A stretch of 16,975 nt of DNA from RUG11237 sp964450185. GTDB lineage: Bacteria; Bacillota; Clostridia; Lachnospirales; Lachnospiraceae. The notes beneath the pieces were generated by a model, which made no database searches, had not been told where the DNA came from, and was given only the letters and a program-made list of their open reading frames with translations. Shown in pieces: positions 7,422 through 14,631 of this stretch; positions within the stretch are counted from its first letter, which is position 1, and the number at the start of each line of letters is the position of its first letter. A program made the position numbers and the translations under genes. The stretch covers positions 1 through 16,975 of the forward strand of contig CAYVCL010000061.1 of NCBI GenBank assembly GCA_964450185.1. The letters are read 5' to 3'.

Positions 7422-9860
7422 TTACCCTTCCTTTTCTACTTTAAATTGGCTGATTGCTTTCTGAAGTTCTTCTGCATCTTCACCAAGCCCCATCGCTGCT
7501 TCATTTAATTCTCTCGCTGACTGTAACTGAGTGTCTGCTGCTGATTGTACTTCAGCAGATGCAGCCGCAGTTTCTGTCAAACCGGCTGAAATATTTGCAA
7601 TCGCTTTTAAAGTTTCATCTTTTGCACTTTCAATACTACTTACACCCATTCCGATTTCTTCAATATTTTTTGTAAGCCCTTCTACTTGAGTGCCTATGGT
7701 ATTGAATACTTCAATCGTTGCTGTTAACGCTTGTTCCTGAGAAGTAACGATATTTTCTGCCTCTTTAGCATTTCCTACCGTTTCTCTGGTTTTTAATTGT
7801 ATTCCATTTATAATCTGTTCAATCATATGAGATGCTTCCATAGACTGTTCTGCAAGTTTTCTGATTTCACTTGCTACCACTGCAAATCCTCTTCCTGCCT
7901 CTCCGGCTCTAGCCGCCTCAATAGAAGCATTCAGAGAAAGTAAATTCGTCTGTGAAGCAATTTCGTTGATGGTATTTGTAATTCCTTCAATGGAATGTGA
8001 TTCTTTTTCAAGAGCCTCAATGTTATCAATTACTTTTTTGGTAATCTCTGATGTTGCTTTTGCTTTTGTATTCAATTCCCGAATGGTTACAATACCTGTA
8101 CCAACCGTTTCTTTTGTGGTTTCCGCAAATTCTGCAATCTGAGTCGTACTTTGATTTACATAGTCAATCTTCTCTGATAAGCCACCCATTTTTTTCAAAC
8201 AGCTTTCTGCATCATGAGCCTGATCTGTAATTCCCACTTCAATGTGCTCTATTGCTTTGGTAATGCTGGTGGAGGATTCCACAAACTCTTCGGATGCTGC
8301 GGATACCGCACTGGCGGAATCTGTTACTCTATAAGAAACATCAGCTGATTTACCTACCAATTCTTTAATACTTTGAATCATGCCAGTAATATGATGATTC
8401 AGTTTCTTAAATTCATCCCTACGTCTTGTTTCCACCTTTACAGTTAAATCACCTTCAGATGCTTCTTTTAATATAACATTTACATTTCCAATGGCTCTTC
8501 CAATTCCATTCGCAAGAATCATTCCGACTACAATCGCTATAATCATGGCAGCTATTACCATGAAAATAGTCATTCTTTCAATTTCTGCCGCCTGTTCCAT
8601 AATAACTTCTTCCGGAATCATGGTTGCAAGCATACAGCCTGTATTTCCAATCTTTGAATATACAAACATATATTCTTTGCCATCTACTTTGATGTCCACA
8701 TTCTCTACTGTCGCTTCGCTGTTTAATGCATTTTCATAGAATTCCGTATTGTAAAATACCGTTTCTTCCGATGCACCATTTGCAGTAATTTCTCGTCCAT
8801 CCGGTGTGACAAACGCACACACGGTTCCTTCCGGAAATTCGATGTTACTTAAAATTCCTTGTACAGAAGACATCTTAATATCCATGGATACAATCGCAAC
8901 CGGCTTCATTCTATTACCTATTATCGCACGGCTAACTACAATAGCGTAATCGTCTGTAGTTGTTCCTAAAACACTGTCAATGAAATCATGACGTCCGCTC
9001 CATACAGCCTTACCTTTTGCCTCATTGATTGTCTGGCCTTCTTCGGTTTCAATAAATGCATCATAATCTTCCAAACGGAAACTTCCCTCGGAACTCAAAG
9101 GATTTCCATAAGATGTCAATACATTGACCATATGTAAATTCTCATCTGCCAGAGTATCCCCAAGTAAGCTTTTCTGCAACGTTGCGAAGTTACTTGCTTC
9201 CTCTGCTGCTTTCTTCTTATAAGCACCACTATAGTAATTTACCAAAACAGTATCATAAGCAAACTGCTGGGATTTTGTTTCCAGATTCGTCAGCAGTAAG
9301 GTGTAATATTCTCCTGCCTTCTGCACTGTATTAACCGTGGATTCTCTGTAGTTGCTAACAATCGTCTTCGATGCTCCATTATAAGAAGAAACACCCAAGA
9401 TAATAATTAACACAACGGGTATCATAAATGCCGCCGTGAGCTTTATCTTAATACCAAAAGCTTTTGCAACCAAAGGATTCTTTTCTATGAGATTATCCAA
9501 CTTCTTGTCAAACGCACTCATTGGTTTCACATTCAGTGCTTTCTCTTCACTCATCATTTTGGGAATTTTTTGAAGTTTTTCCTTCTCTTTACTCCAATCT
9601 TTTTCCTTTAATTTCCTAAGTGCTGCCATGCTGGCTTCCAAATTAGGTTTTTTCATCTCTTTCGGTGGTTTCTTTTCTTTTGCCACCTTTTTCTCCTTCT
9701 TTGGCTTCGTTTTTCCTTCCCCTGCATCCTCTATCGCTTTATCTTCCACTTGCCCACTTTCTTCTGGCTTTACAGCGAATTCTAATTCCTTTTTCTTTCC
9801 TTTGCTGACAAAGTTCCCCATTTTCTTTATCAACTTCTGATTCGAAATTTTACTTTTCAT
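7422..9860 (-). CDS. methyl-accepting chemotaxis protein with dCache-like sensor and long charged N-terminus
   Basis: This 812-residue chemoreceptor signals to CheA/CheW. It has an unusually long cytoplasmic N-terminal region (1-140) rich in Lys and Glu; a first membrane helix (about 141-158); an extracellular region of about 270 residues (159-428) with dCache-type features; a second membrane helix (about 430-452); a HAMP domain (about 452-505); and a coiled-coil signalling domain to the end. The highly conserved hairpin tip is intact (about 632-668, SLNASIEAARAGEAGRGFAVVA). There is no C-terminal CheR-tethering pentapeptide; the protein ends VEKEG. The ATG at 9860 follows AAGGTGGGTGA. It has its own promoter (9930-9958) and is followed by the EAL gene 30 bp downstream. 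The ligand cannot be read from sequence; many dCache sensors bind amino acids or other small molecules. Confidence 0.92.
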   Translation of the reverse strand: MKSKISNQKLIKKMGNFVSKGKKKELEFAVKPEESGQVEDKAIEDAGEGKTKPKKEKKVAKEKKPPKEMKKPNLEASMAALRKLKEKDWSKEKEKLQKIPKMMSEEKALNVKPMSAFDKKLDNLIEKNPLVAKAFGIKIKLTAAFMIPVVLIIILGVSSYNGASKTIVSNYRESTVNTVQKAGEYYTLLLTNLETKSQQFAYDTVLVNYYSGAYKKKAAEEASNFATLQKSLLGDTLADENLHMVNVLTSYGNPLSSEGSFRLEDYDAFIETEEGQTINEAKGKAVWSGRHDFIDSVLGTTTDDYAIVVSRAIIGNRMKPVAIVSMDIKMSSVQGILSNIEFPEGTVCAFVTPDGREITANGASEETVFYNTEFYENALNSEATVENVDIKVDGKEYMFVYSKIGNTGCMLATMIPEEVIMEQAAEIERMTIFMVIAAMIIAIVVGMILANGIGRAIGNVNVILKEASEGDLTVKVETRRRDEFKKLNHHITGMIQSIKELVGKSADVSYRVTDSASAVSAASEEFVESSTSITKAIEHIEVGITDQAHDAESCLKKMGGLSEKIDYVNQSTTQIAEFAETTKETVGTGIVTIRELNTKAKATSEITKKVIDNIEALEKESHSIEGITNTINEIASQTNLLSLNASIEAARAGEAGRGFAVVASEIRKLAEQSMEASHMIEQIINGIQLKTRETVGNAKEAENIVTSQEQALTATIEVFNTIGTQVEGLTKNIEEIGMGVSSIESAKDETLKAIANISAGLTETAAASAEVQSAADTQLQSARELNEAAMGLGEDAEELQKAISQFKVEKEG

Positions 9861-9929
9861 GTAAAGTCACCCACCTTCGTATTATATTGTTTTTCATCCT
9901 TTCATATACTCTTGTCATGGTTTGCTTCC

Positions 9930-9958
9930 ATTATATCATTTGTACATAATTTTAGCAA
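9930..9958 (-). promoter_or_regulatory. promoter of the chemoreceptor-EAL operon (extended -10)
   Basis: On the minus strand TTGCTA (9953-9958), a 17-bp spacer and a perfect TATAAT (9930-9935) are preceded by TGA, making a TGnTATAAT extended -10. The leader is about 60 bases. I do not see a sigma-D (FliA) motility promoter in this gap, though some chemoreceptor genes use one. Confidence 0.55.
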
Positions 9959-10015
9959 CAAAAAGCGTATTTTTCGTTTTATTTTACAAAATTTTCGCGA
10001 ATTTTCGAAATATTC

Positions 10016-10056
10016 AAAAAAATCCCTGTTTTATACACAACGTATAAAACAGGGAT
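10016..10056 (-). terminator. intrinsic terminator after aspS
   Basis: A perfect 15-bp inverted repeat (10022-10036 with 10042-10056) with a five-base loop is followed on the minus strand by seven T (down to 10016). It lies 20 bp after the aspS stop and closes the rel-aspS gene run. The remaining part of the gap, 9861-10015, holds the promoter of the chemoreceptor gene and AT-rich DNA. Confidence 0.88.
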
Positions 10057-10076
10057 ACTTATTCTTCTATTATGAT

Positions 10077-11882
10077 TTATTCTGCATTTTCTTCTGTTTT
10101 CTTTTCAGCAATTGCAATTTCCAATTCTTCCAACTGCTTTTCGTCTACCACATCCGGTGCATTTGTCATAAGACAGGATGCATCTTTTACTTTCGGGAAG
10201 GCGATTACTTCACGGATACTGTCTACTTTTGCCATAAGCATAATCAGACGGTCAAATCCATATGCAAGTCCTGCGTGTGGTGGAACACCGTATTTAAAGG
10301 CATTTAATAAGAATCCGAAACGTTCTTCTGCTTCTTCTGGTGTAAATCCAAGAATTTCAAACATTTTTGACTGTATGTCATTCTGGAAAATTCTTACACT
10401 TCCGCCACCGATTTCTGTACCATTTAATACGATGTCGTAAGCTTTTGCACGAACTTCACCCGGTGCAGTATCTAACTTATCTAAATCTTCTTCCATTGGC
10501 ATGGTGAATGGATGATGCATTGCAACATATCTGTTCTGTTCTTCAGACCACTCTAACAATGGGAATTCTGTCACCCACAAGAAATTGAACTTGTCTTTAT
10601 CCAACAAATCAAGATTTCTCGCGATTTCCAAACGAAGATTTCCAAGTACATCCCATACTACACTGTTCTTATCTGCTGCAAAGAACAATAAGTCACCTGG
10701 TTTTCCTTCCATACGTTCTACGATAGCTGCCAATTCTTCTTCTGTCATAAATTTTGCAAAAGAAGATTTGTAGGTTCCATCTTCGTTGATAGCAAGATAG
10801 GCAAGTCCCTTTGCGCCAAAGTCTTTCGCAAAGTTTACCAAAGCATCAATTTTCTTTCTTGGCATATCTCCCTGTCCGTTGGCATTGATACCACGTACAG
10901 AACCACCGTTTTCCAACGCTCCTGTAAACACGCCAAAACCGCATCCTGCCACAAGGTCTGAAATATCCTTTAATTCCATGCCAAATCTTGTATCCGGCTT
11001 ATCGGAACCAAAACGGTCCATCGCTTCCTGCCATGTCATACGCTGAATTGGAAGCTGTACATCAATTCCAATGGCATCTTTAAAAATCTTTTTCAATAAT
11101 CTTTCGTTTACATCAATGACATCATCCATATCCACAAAAGATAATTCCATATCAATCTGTGTGAATTCCGGCTGTCTGTCCGCTCTTAAATCTTCATCAC
11201 GAAAACATTTTGCAATCTGGAAATATCTGTCATATCCGGAGCACATCAACAACTGTTTGAATAACTGTGGTGACTGTGGCAGTGCATAGAAATTTCCCGG
11301 ATGCACACGGCTTGGTACCAGATAATCTCTTGCACCTTCCGGTGTACTCTTAATCAACATCGGTGTTTCTATTTCCATAAAACGTTCTTCAGCAAGGAAA
11401 TTACGAACAGAAGTTGCCACCTTACTTCTCAACATAAGATTTCTTTGGATATCCGGTCTTCTCAAATCAAGATAACGATATTTCAATCGAATATCTTCTT
11501 TTGTTTTGCTGTCTTCTTCGATTGGGAATGGTGGTGTCTGTGCCTCAGATAAAATTCTAAGTTCGGTTGCTCTGATTTCGATTTCACCGGTTGCAAGGTT
11601 TTCATTTACTGCACCGGAACGTGCTTCCACTCTACCAACCACGGCAATTACAAATTCGCTTCTCAATTTTTCTGCTTTTGCAAATCCTTCTGCCTTAATA
11701 TCGCTTTCTTCAAAGATAATCTGCATAATACCGGAACGGTCACGCAAATCAACGAAAATGATTCCACCTTTGTTACGGCTTTTCTGTACCCAGCCCATTA
11801 AGGTAACTTCACTTCCAATTTCATTTTTTGTTACTTCTGCACAACGATGTGTCCTTTTCAGTCCTTTCATTGCTTCTGCCAT
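10077..11882 (-). CDS. aspS: aspartyl-tRNA synthetase
   Basis: This class II synthetase charges tRNA-Asp with aspartate in the cytoplasm. The 601 residues match the usual bacterial length. It has an N-terminal OB-fold anticodon-binding domain (about 1-115); the catalytic core with the STPEGARDYLVPSR block (179-192), motif 2 around FRDEDLRADRQPEF (227-240) and motif 3 GLAYGFDRLIML (538-549); and the bacterial GAD insertion domain between motifs 2 and 3. The start at 11882 is chosen because GGAGG lies nine bases upstream; an in-frame extension of 13 codons upstream would overlap the HD-GYP gene and lacks a site. It is the last gene of the rel operon, 20 bp after the HD-GYP gene. K38 in the OB-fold loop (RNKGG) replaces the Leu or His commonly found there, a position linked to tRNA-Asp/tRNA-Asn discrimination, so I do not claim which type this is. 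Confidence 0.97.
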   Translation of the reverse strand: MAEAMKGLKRTHRCAEVTKNEIGSEVTLMGWVQKSRNKGGIIFVDLRDRSGIMQIIFEESDIKAEGFAKAEKLRSEFVIAVVGRVEARSGAVNENLATGEIEIRATELRILSEAQTPPFPIEEDSKTKEDIRLKYRYLDLRRPDIQRNLMLRSKVATSVRNFLAEERFMEIETPMLIKSTPEGARDYLVPSRVHPGNFYALPQSPQLFKQLLMCSGYDRYFQIAKCFRDEDLRADRQPEFTQIDMELSFVDMDDVIDVNERLLKKIFKDAIGIDVQLPIQRMTWQEAMDRFGSDKPDTRFGMELKDISDLVAGCGFGVFTGALENGGSVRGINANGQGDMPRKKIDALVNFAKDFGAKGLAYLAINEDGTYKSSFAKFMTEEELAAIVERMEGKPGDLLFFAADKNSVVWDVLGNLRLEIARNLDLLDKDKFNFLWVTEFPLLEWSEEQNRYVAMHHPFTMPMEEDLDKLDTAPGEVRAKAYDIVLNGTEIGGGSVRIFQNDIQSKMFEILGFTPEEAEERFGFLLNAFKYGVPPHAGLAYGFDRLIMLMAKVDSIREVIAFPKVKDASCLMTNAPDVVDEKQLEELEIAIAEKKTEENAE

Positions 11883-11902
11883 TTTTCTTATCCTCCAATT
11901 AT

Positions 11903-12511
11903 TTATCTGTCTTCCAGACAAAGTTGTCTTTCTTCCAGTATGTTATCAACATCTCCACTGCATATCATTCTCTGAAATGCAAGAAAAATTTTCATATCAA
12001 AATTCTTAAATTCTTCCGCCATCAATTCCATTGCGGTATCCTTATCAAATGCCTTACGATAAGGGCGTTCCGAAGTTAATGCTGCAAATACATCGCACAC
12101 TCTGACGATTCTGGCACCATAAGGAATTTCTTTTCCTTTCAGATTATCCGGATAGCCCGAACCATCAAAATTCTCGTGATGATATTTCACTGTTTCCAGT
12201 ACAAAATCTGAGTATTCAAATTCTTTCAGAATTTCATAACCAATTCCGGAATGAAGGCGCATGTATTTTGTTGATTCAATGCTCAAGGAATCTTCTGCAC
12301 GTCCATACAAATAAGATGTCAGTTTCAGTTTTCCAATATCATGTACCATTCCTGCATTGGCAAGTTCATTGCACATTTCCTCTGACTCACCCAATTCTTT
12401 TCCTAATAGATATGCCAGATTGCTAACATGAACCGCATGTTCTATTCCTTCTTTTAAATCGTTTAAAATTACTTCTTTTTCAGAATCTCTTTCTTCACAA
12501 TTCTCTTTCAT
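11903..12511 (-). CDS. HD-GYP domain protein, probable c-di-GMP phosphodiesterase
   Basis: This 202-residue cytoplasmic protein is almost entirely an HD-GYP domain with no sensor or receiver domain. Metal and substrate motifs are present: H28, H57-D58 in HDIGK, H87, H111-H112-E113 with DGSGYP (116-121), and R134..D140 in RIVRVCDVFAALTSERPYRKA. HD-GYP proteins with this set hydrolyse c-di-GMP, or in some cases cGAMP. The ATG at 12511 lies inside the last 17 bp of hemZ, which suggests translational coupling. The nearest strong Shine-Dalgarno (AAGGAGG) is about 15 bases upstream, longer than ideal, and an in-frame TTG at 12541 gives a less likely, longer reading. The C-terminal tail (about 175-202) is not part of the conserved fold. 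Its place between hemZ and aspS is where a hisS gene might be expected from the common Firmicutes hisS-aspS pair. Confidence 0.88.
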   Translation of the reverse strand: MKENCEERDSEKEVILNDLKEGIEHAVHVSNLAYLLGKELGESEEMCNELANAGMVHDIGKLKLTSYLYGRAEDSLSIESTKYMRLHSGIGYEILKEFEYSDFVLETVKYHHENFDGSGYPDNLKGKEIPYGARIVRVCDVFAALTSERPYRKAFDKDTAMELMAEEFKNFDMKIFLAFQRMICSGDVDNILEERQLCLEDR

Positions 12512-13958
12512 GGCTTTTGAACACTTCCTCCTTACGTGCAATCATTTCATCTACACGACGAATATAATTTGCTACATCCTTTACATTCTCCACGCGAATA
12601 ATATCACCGGTTTTCAGCACATTTTTTGTCATGGCTCCGGCGCCTGCTGCCATAATGGTCTGCTTTTCTTCCATAATAAGAATATTGTACAAACCAATGT
12701 GACCTTCTCTTGCATAGCCTACGTTTTCCAGATTTCCGCCCATATTTTTCTGCCGATAAAGATAATATGGCAACTGTCCCATATTTTCAGCATACTCTGA
12801 TGCCAGTTTCATCATTTCCTCCGGTGCGGCATTGATATTCTCTGTATAGGACTGTTTCTGTATGTTTAGTCTTGCAGCCCGCTTTAATGCCAGAGAATGT
12901 ACCGTAAGATTCTGAGGAGCCAGCTTTTCAATCTCTTTCAGCGTGTGTTCCAAATCCTGTAAATTTTCTCCCGGAAGCCCCAGAATAATATCCATATTAA
13001 TTGTAGGAAATCCTGCCGTTACCGCCATATCATAAGCCCGTATAATATCTGCCACGGAGTGCTGTCTTCCAATGACCTGCAATGTTTTATCATTCATGGT
13101 CTGGGGATTGATGGAAATACGCTCTACACCGCAATTTCGCAGTGCCATAAGCTTATCCTTGTTTATACTATCCGGTCTTCCCGCTTCCACGCAAAATTCT
13201 TTCACACTGCTGCAATCAAATTTATTTTTAATAAAAGACAGTAATTCTGTCAATTCTTCTGCGCTTAATGTGGTGGGAGTTCCACCACCAATGTATACAG
13301 AATCCAAACGCTTATGCTTCATTCGCTGTGCTATATATTCCAGTTCTTTATACAAAGCTTTCAGATATTCTCCTGTCCGCTCTTTCCATATGCCAATAGG
13401 ATATGATGTAAAAGAACAATATAGACACGTTGTAGGACAAAACGGAATTCCCACATACAAGCTGTAACCTTCCTTATATGGAAATGTATTCAATACTTCC
13501 AATTCCCGATTTGCAATTTCTAACGCTAAATTTGCTTTTTCTTCACTGATACAGTAAATTTCCCGAAATGCCTGTTTTGCTTCCTGACTGCTTTTTCCCT
13601 GCTCCAGCATAGACATTATAATTTTAATCGGGCGTATCCCTGTCAAATTGCCCCATGGAAGCTGTCTGCCAGATACGTTAGACAATAGTTCGTACAAAAG
13701 TCGTTTTAACTGATTTTTCTTTTCCTTACGTTCTTTGCTGTAAAAGAAAATTGTTTTATCTGCCAGAACAGTCCCCTGCTCCTTCATGGTAACTGTAACT
13801 TTTTCGCCTTCGTACCGTACCTGCAATATTTTTGTATCTTCCTGAAAGGTTTCCTCTATACCAATGATGACTTTCACGTCTTCTTCCGGAAAAAAAGCTT
13901 TCACCAACGTATATACATCATATTGAAAATCATCTTCACTTAACTGTATTTGTATCAC
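12495..13958 (-). CDS. hemZ: HemZ-type radical SAM protein, putative oxygen-independent coproporphyrinogen dehydrogenase
   Basis: This 487-residue member of the HemN/HemZ radical SAM family is annotated as oxidatively decarboxylating coproporphyrinogen III without oxygen. The [4Fe-4S]/SAM motif is C174-x3-C178-x2-C181 within YVGIPFCPTTCLYC, followed by GGGTPT (224-229) and a TIM-barrel core. The N-terminal part of about 160 residues, including LTGIRPIK, is typical of the HemZ subgroup and distinguishes it from HemN and HemW. The start is a GTG at 13958 with AAGGAG eight bases upstream; the gene begins 15 bp after the hydrolase gene and overlaps the HD-GYP gene by 17 bp at its 3' end. No other haem-biosynthesis gene is in the window, and many Lachnospiraceae lack the full pathway, so the true substrate is uncertain. 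Confidence 0.92.
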   Translation of the reverse strand: MIQIQLSEDDFQYDVYTLVKAFFPEEDVKVIIGIEETFQEDTKILQVRYEGEKVTVTMKEQGTVLADKTIFFYSKERKEKKNQLKRLLYELLSNVSGRQLPWGNLTGIRPIKIIMSMLEQGKSSQEAKQAFREIYCISEEKANLALEIANRELEVLNTFPYKEGYSLYVGIPFCPTTCLYCSFTSYPIGIWKERTGEYLKALYKELEYIAQRMKHKRLDSVYIGGGTPTTLSAEELTELLSFIKNKFDCSSVKEFCVEAGRPDSINKDKLMALRNCGVERISINPQTMNDKTLQVIGRQHSVADIIRAYDMAVTAGFPTINMDIILGLPGENLQDLEHTLKEIEKLAPQNLTVHSLALKRAARLNIQKQSYTENINAAPEEMMKLASEYAENMGQLPYYLYRQKNMGGNLENVGYAREGHIGLYNILIMEEKQTIMAAGAGAMTKNVLKTGDIIRVENVKDVANYIRRVDEMIARKEEVFKSHEREL

Positions 13959-13973
13959 TCTGTATGCTCCTTA

Positions 13974-14603
13974 TTATAAAAAAGGATTGTTTGCTTTTTC
14001 ATGTTCTATGGTCGTTGTAGGACCATGTCCCGGATAAACATACACATTATCCGGTAAGGTAAATAATTTTTCATGAACAGCTTCTGTTAATTCTCTGGAG
14101 CTGGATGTTGGGAAATCCGTTCTTCCCACAGACTCTAAGAATAAGGTATCACCGCAAATGAGTATTCCTTCTTCTTCCAAGTAATAACAAACTCCACCGC
14201 AAGTATGTCCCGGTGTGTGTATTACTTTTATTTTCATCCCTGCCAGTTCCAAAACTTCACCGTCTTTTACCAGCACATCTGCCTTTGTGGTATAAGGCGT
14301 TCCAAACATTGCAGAAACATTTAAATCTGCATTGGAAATCAGTTTTTCCTCGTGTTCTCCCAAATATACGGAAACACCTGCCAGATTACGAATTTCATCT
14401 ACACCCATAACATGGTCAAAGTGTCCATGGGTTAATAACACTGCCTGAATCTTAAAACCGCGGCCGGTCAGTTCTTCATAAATCTTTTTTCCTTTATCAC
14501 CCGGATCTACAACCAGTACTTCATTGGTATCTGCATTCTGTAAAAAATAGCAGTTTGTCTGCACTGCACCTACTACCATTCTTCCGATTTTAATATTGCT
14601 CAT
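13974..14603 (-). CDS. metallo-beta-lactamase-fold hydrolase, glyoxalase-II-like
   Basis: This 209-residue cytoplasmic MBL-fold enzyme shows the full binuclear zinc site: H59-x-H61-x-D63-H64 (THGHFDH), H133 (TPGHT), D152 (CGDTLF) and H193 (PGHG). It resembles hydroxyacylglutathione hydrolase (GloB), which cleaves thioesters such as S-lactoylglutathione, but lacks the C-terminal glutathione-binding extension of true glyoxalase II, so the substrate is probably a different thioester or unknown. The ATG at 14603 has AAAGG seven bases upstream. It follows rel by 28 bp and precedes hemZ by 15 bp, so it is co-transcribed. An MBL protein directly after rel recurs in clostridial genomes. Confidence 0.9.
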   Translation of the reverse strand: MSNIKIGRMVVGAVQTNCYFLQNADTNEVLVVDPGDKGKKIYEELTGRGFKIQAVLLTHGHFDHVMGVDEIRNLAGVSVYLGEHEEKLISNADLNVSAMFGTPYTTKADVLVKDGEVLELAGMKIKVIHTPGHTCGGVCYYLEEEGILICGDTLFLESVGRTDFPTSSSRELTEAVHEKLFTLPDNVYVYPGHGPTTTIEHEKANNPFL

Positions 14604-14631
14604 ATCTAAACCTTTCTTAACACTACTGCTT

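Noticed and set aside
9861..9925. Possible c-di-GMP (GEMM) riboswitch in the chemoreceptor leader, because of a GCAAACC string
   Set aside because: The leader is only about 60 bases and lacks the paired stems and the second conserved block of the GEMM fold.
11883..11902. T-box or other tRNA-sensing leader upstream of aspS
   Set aside because: Only 20 bp separate the HD-GYP stop from the aspS start, enough for a Shine-Dalgarno and nothing more.
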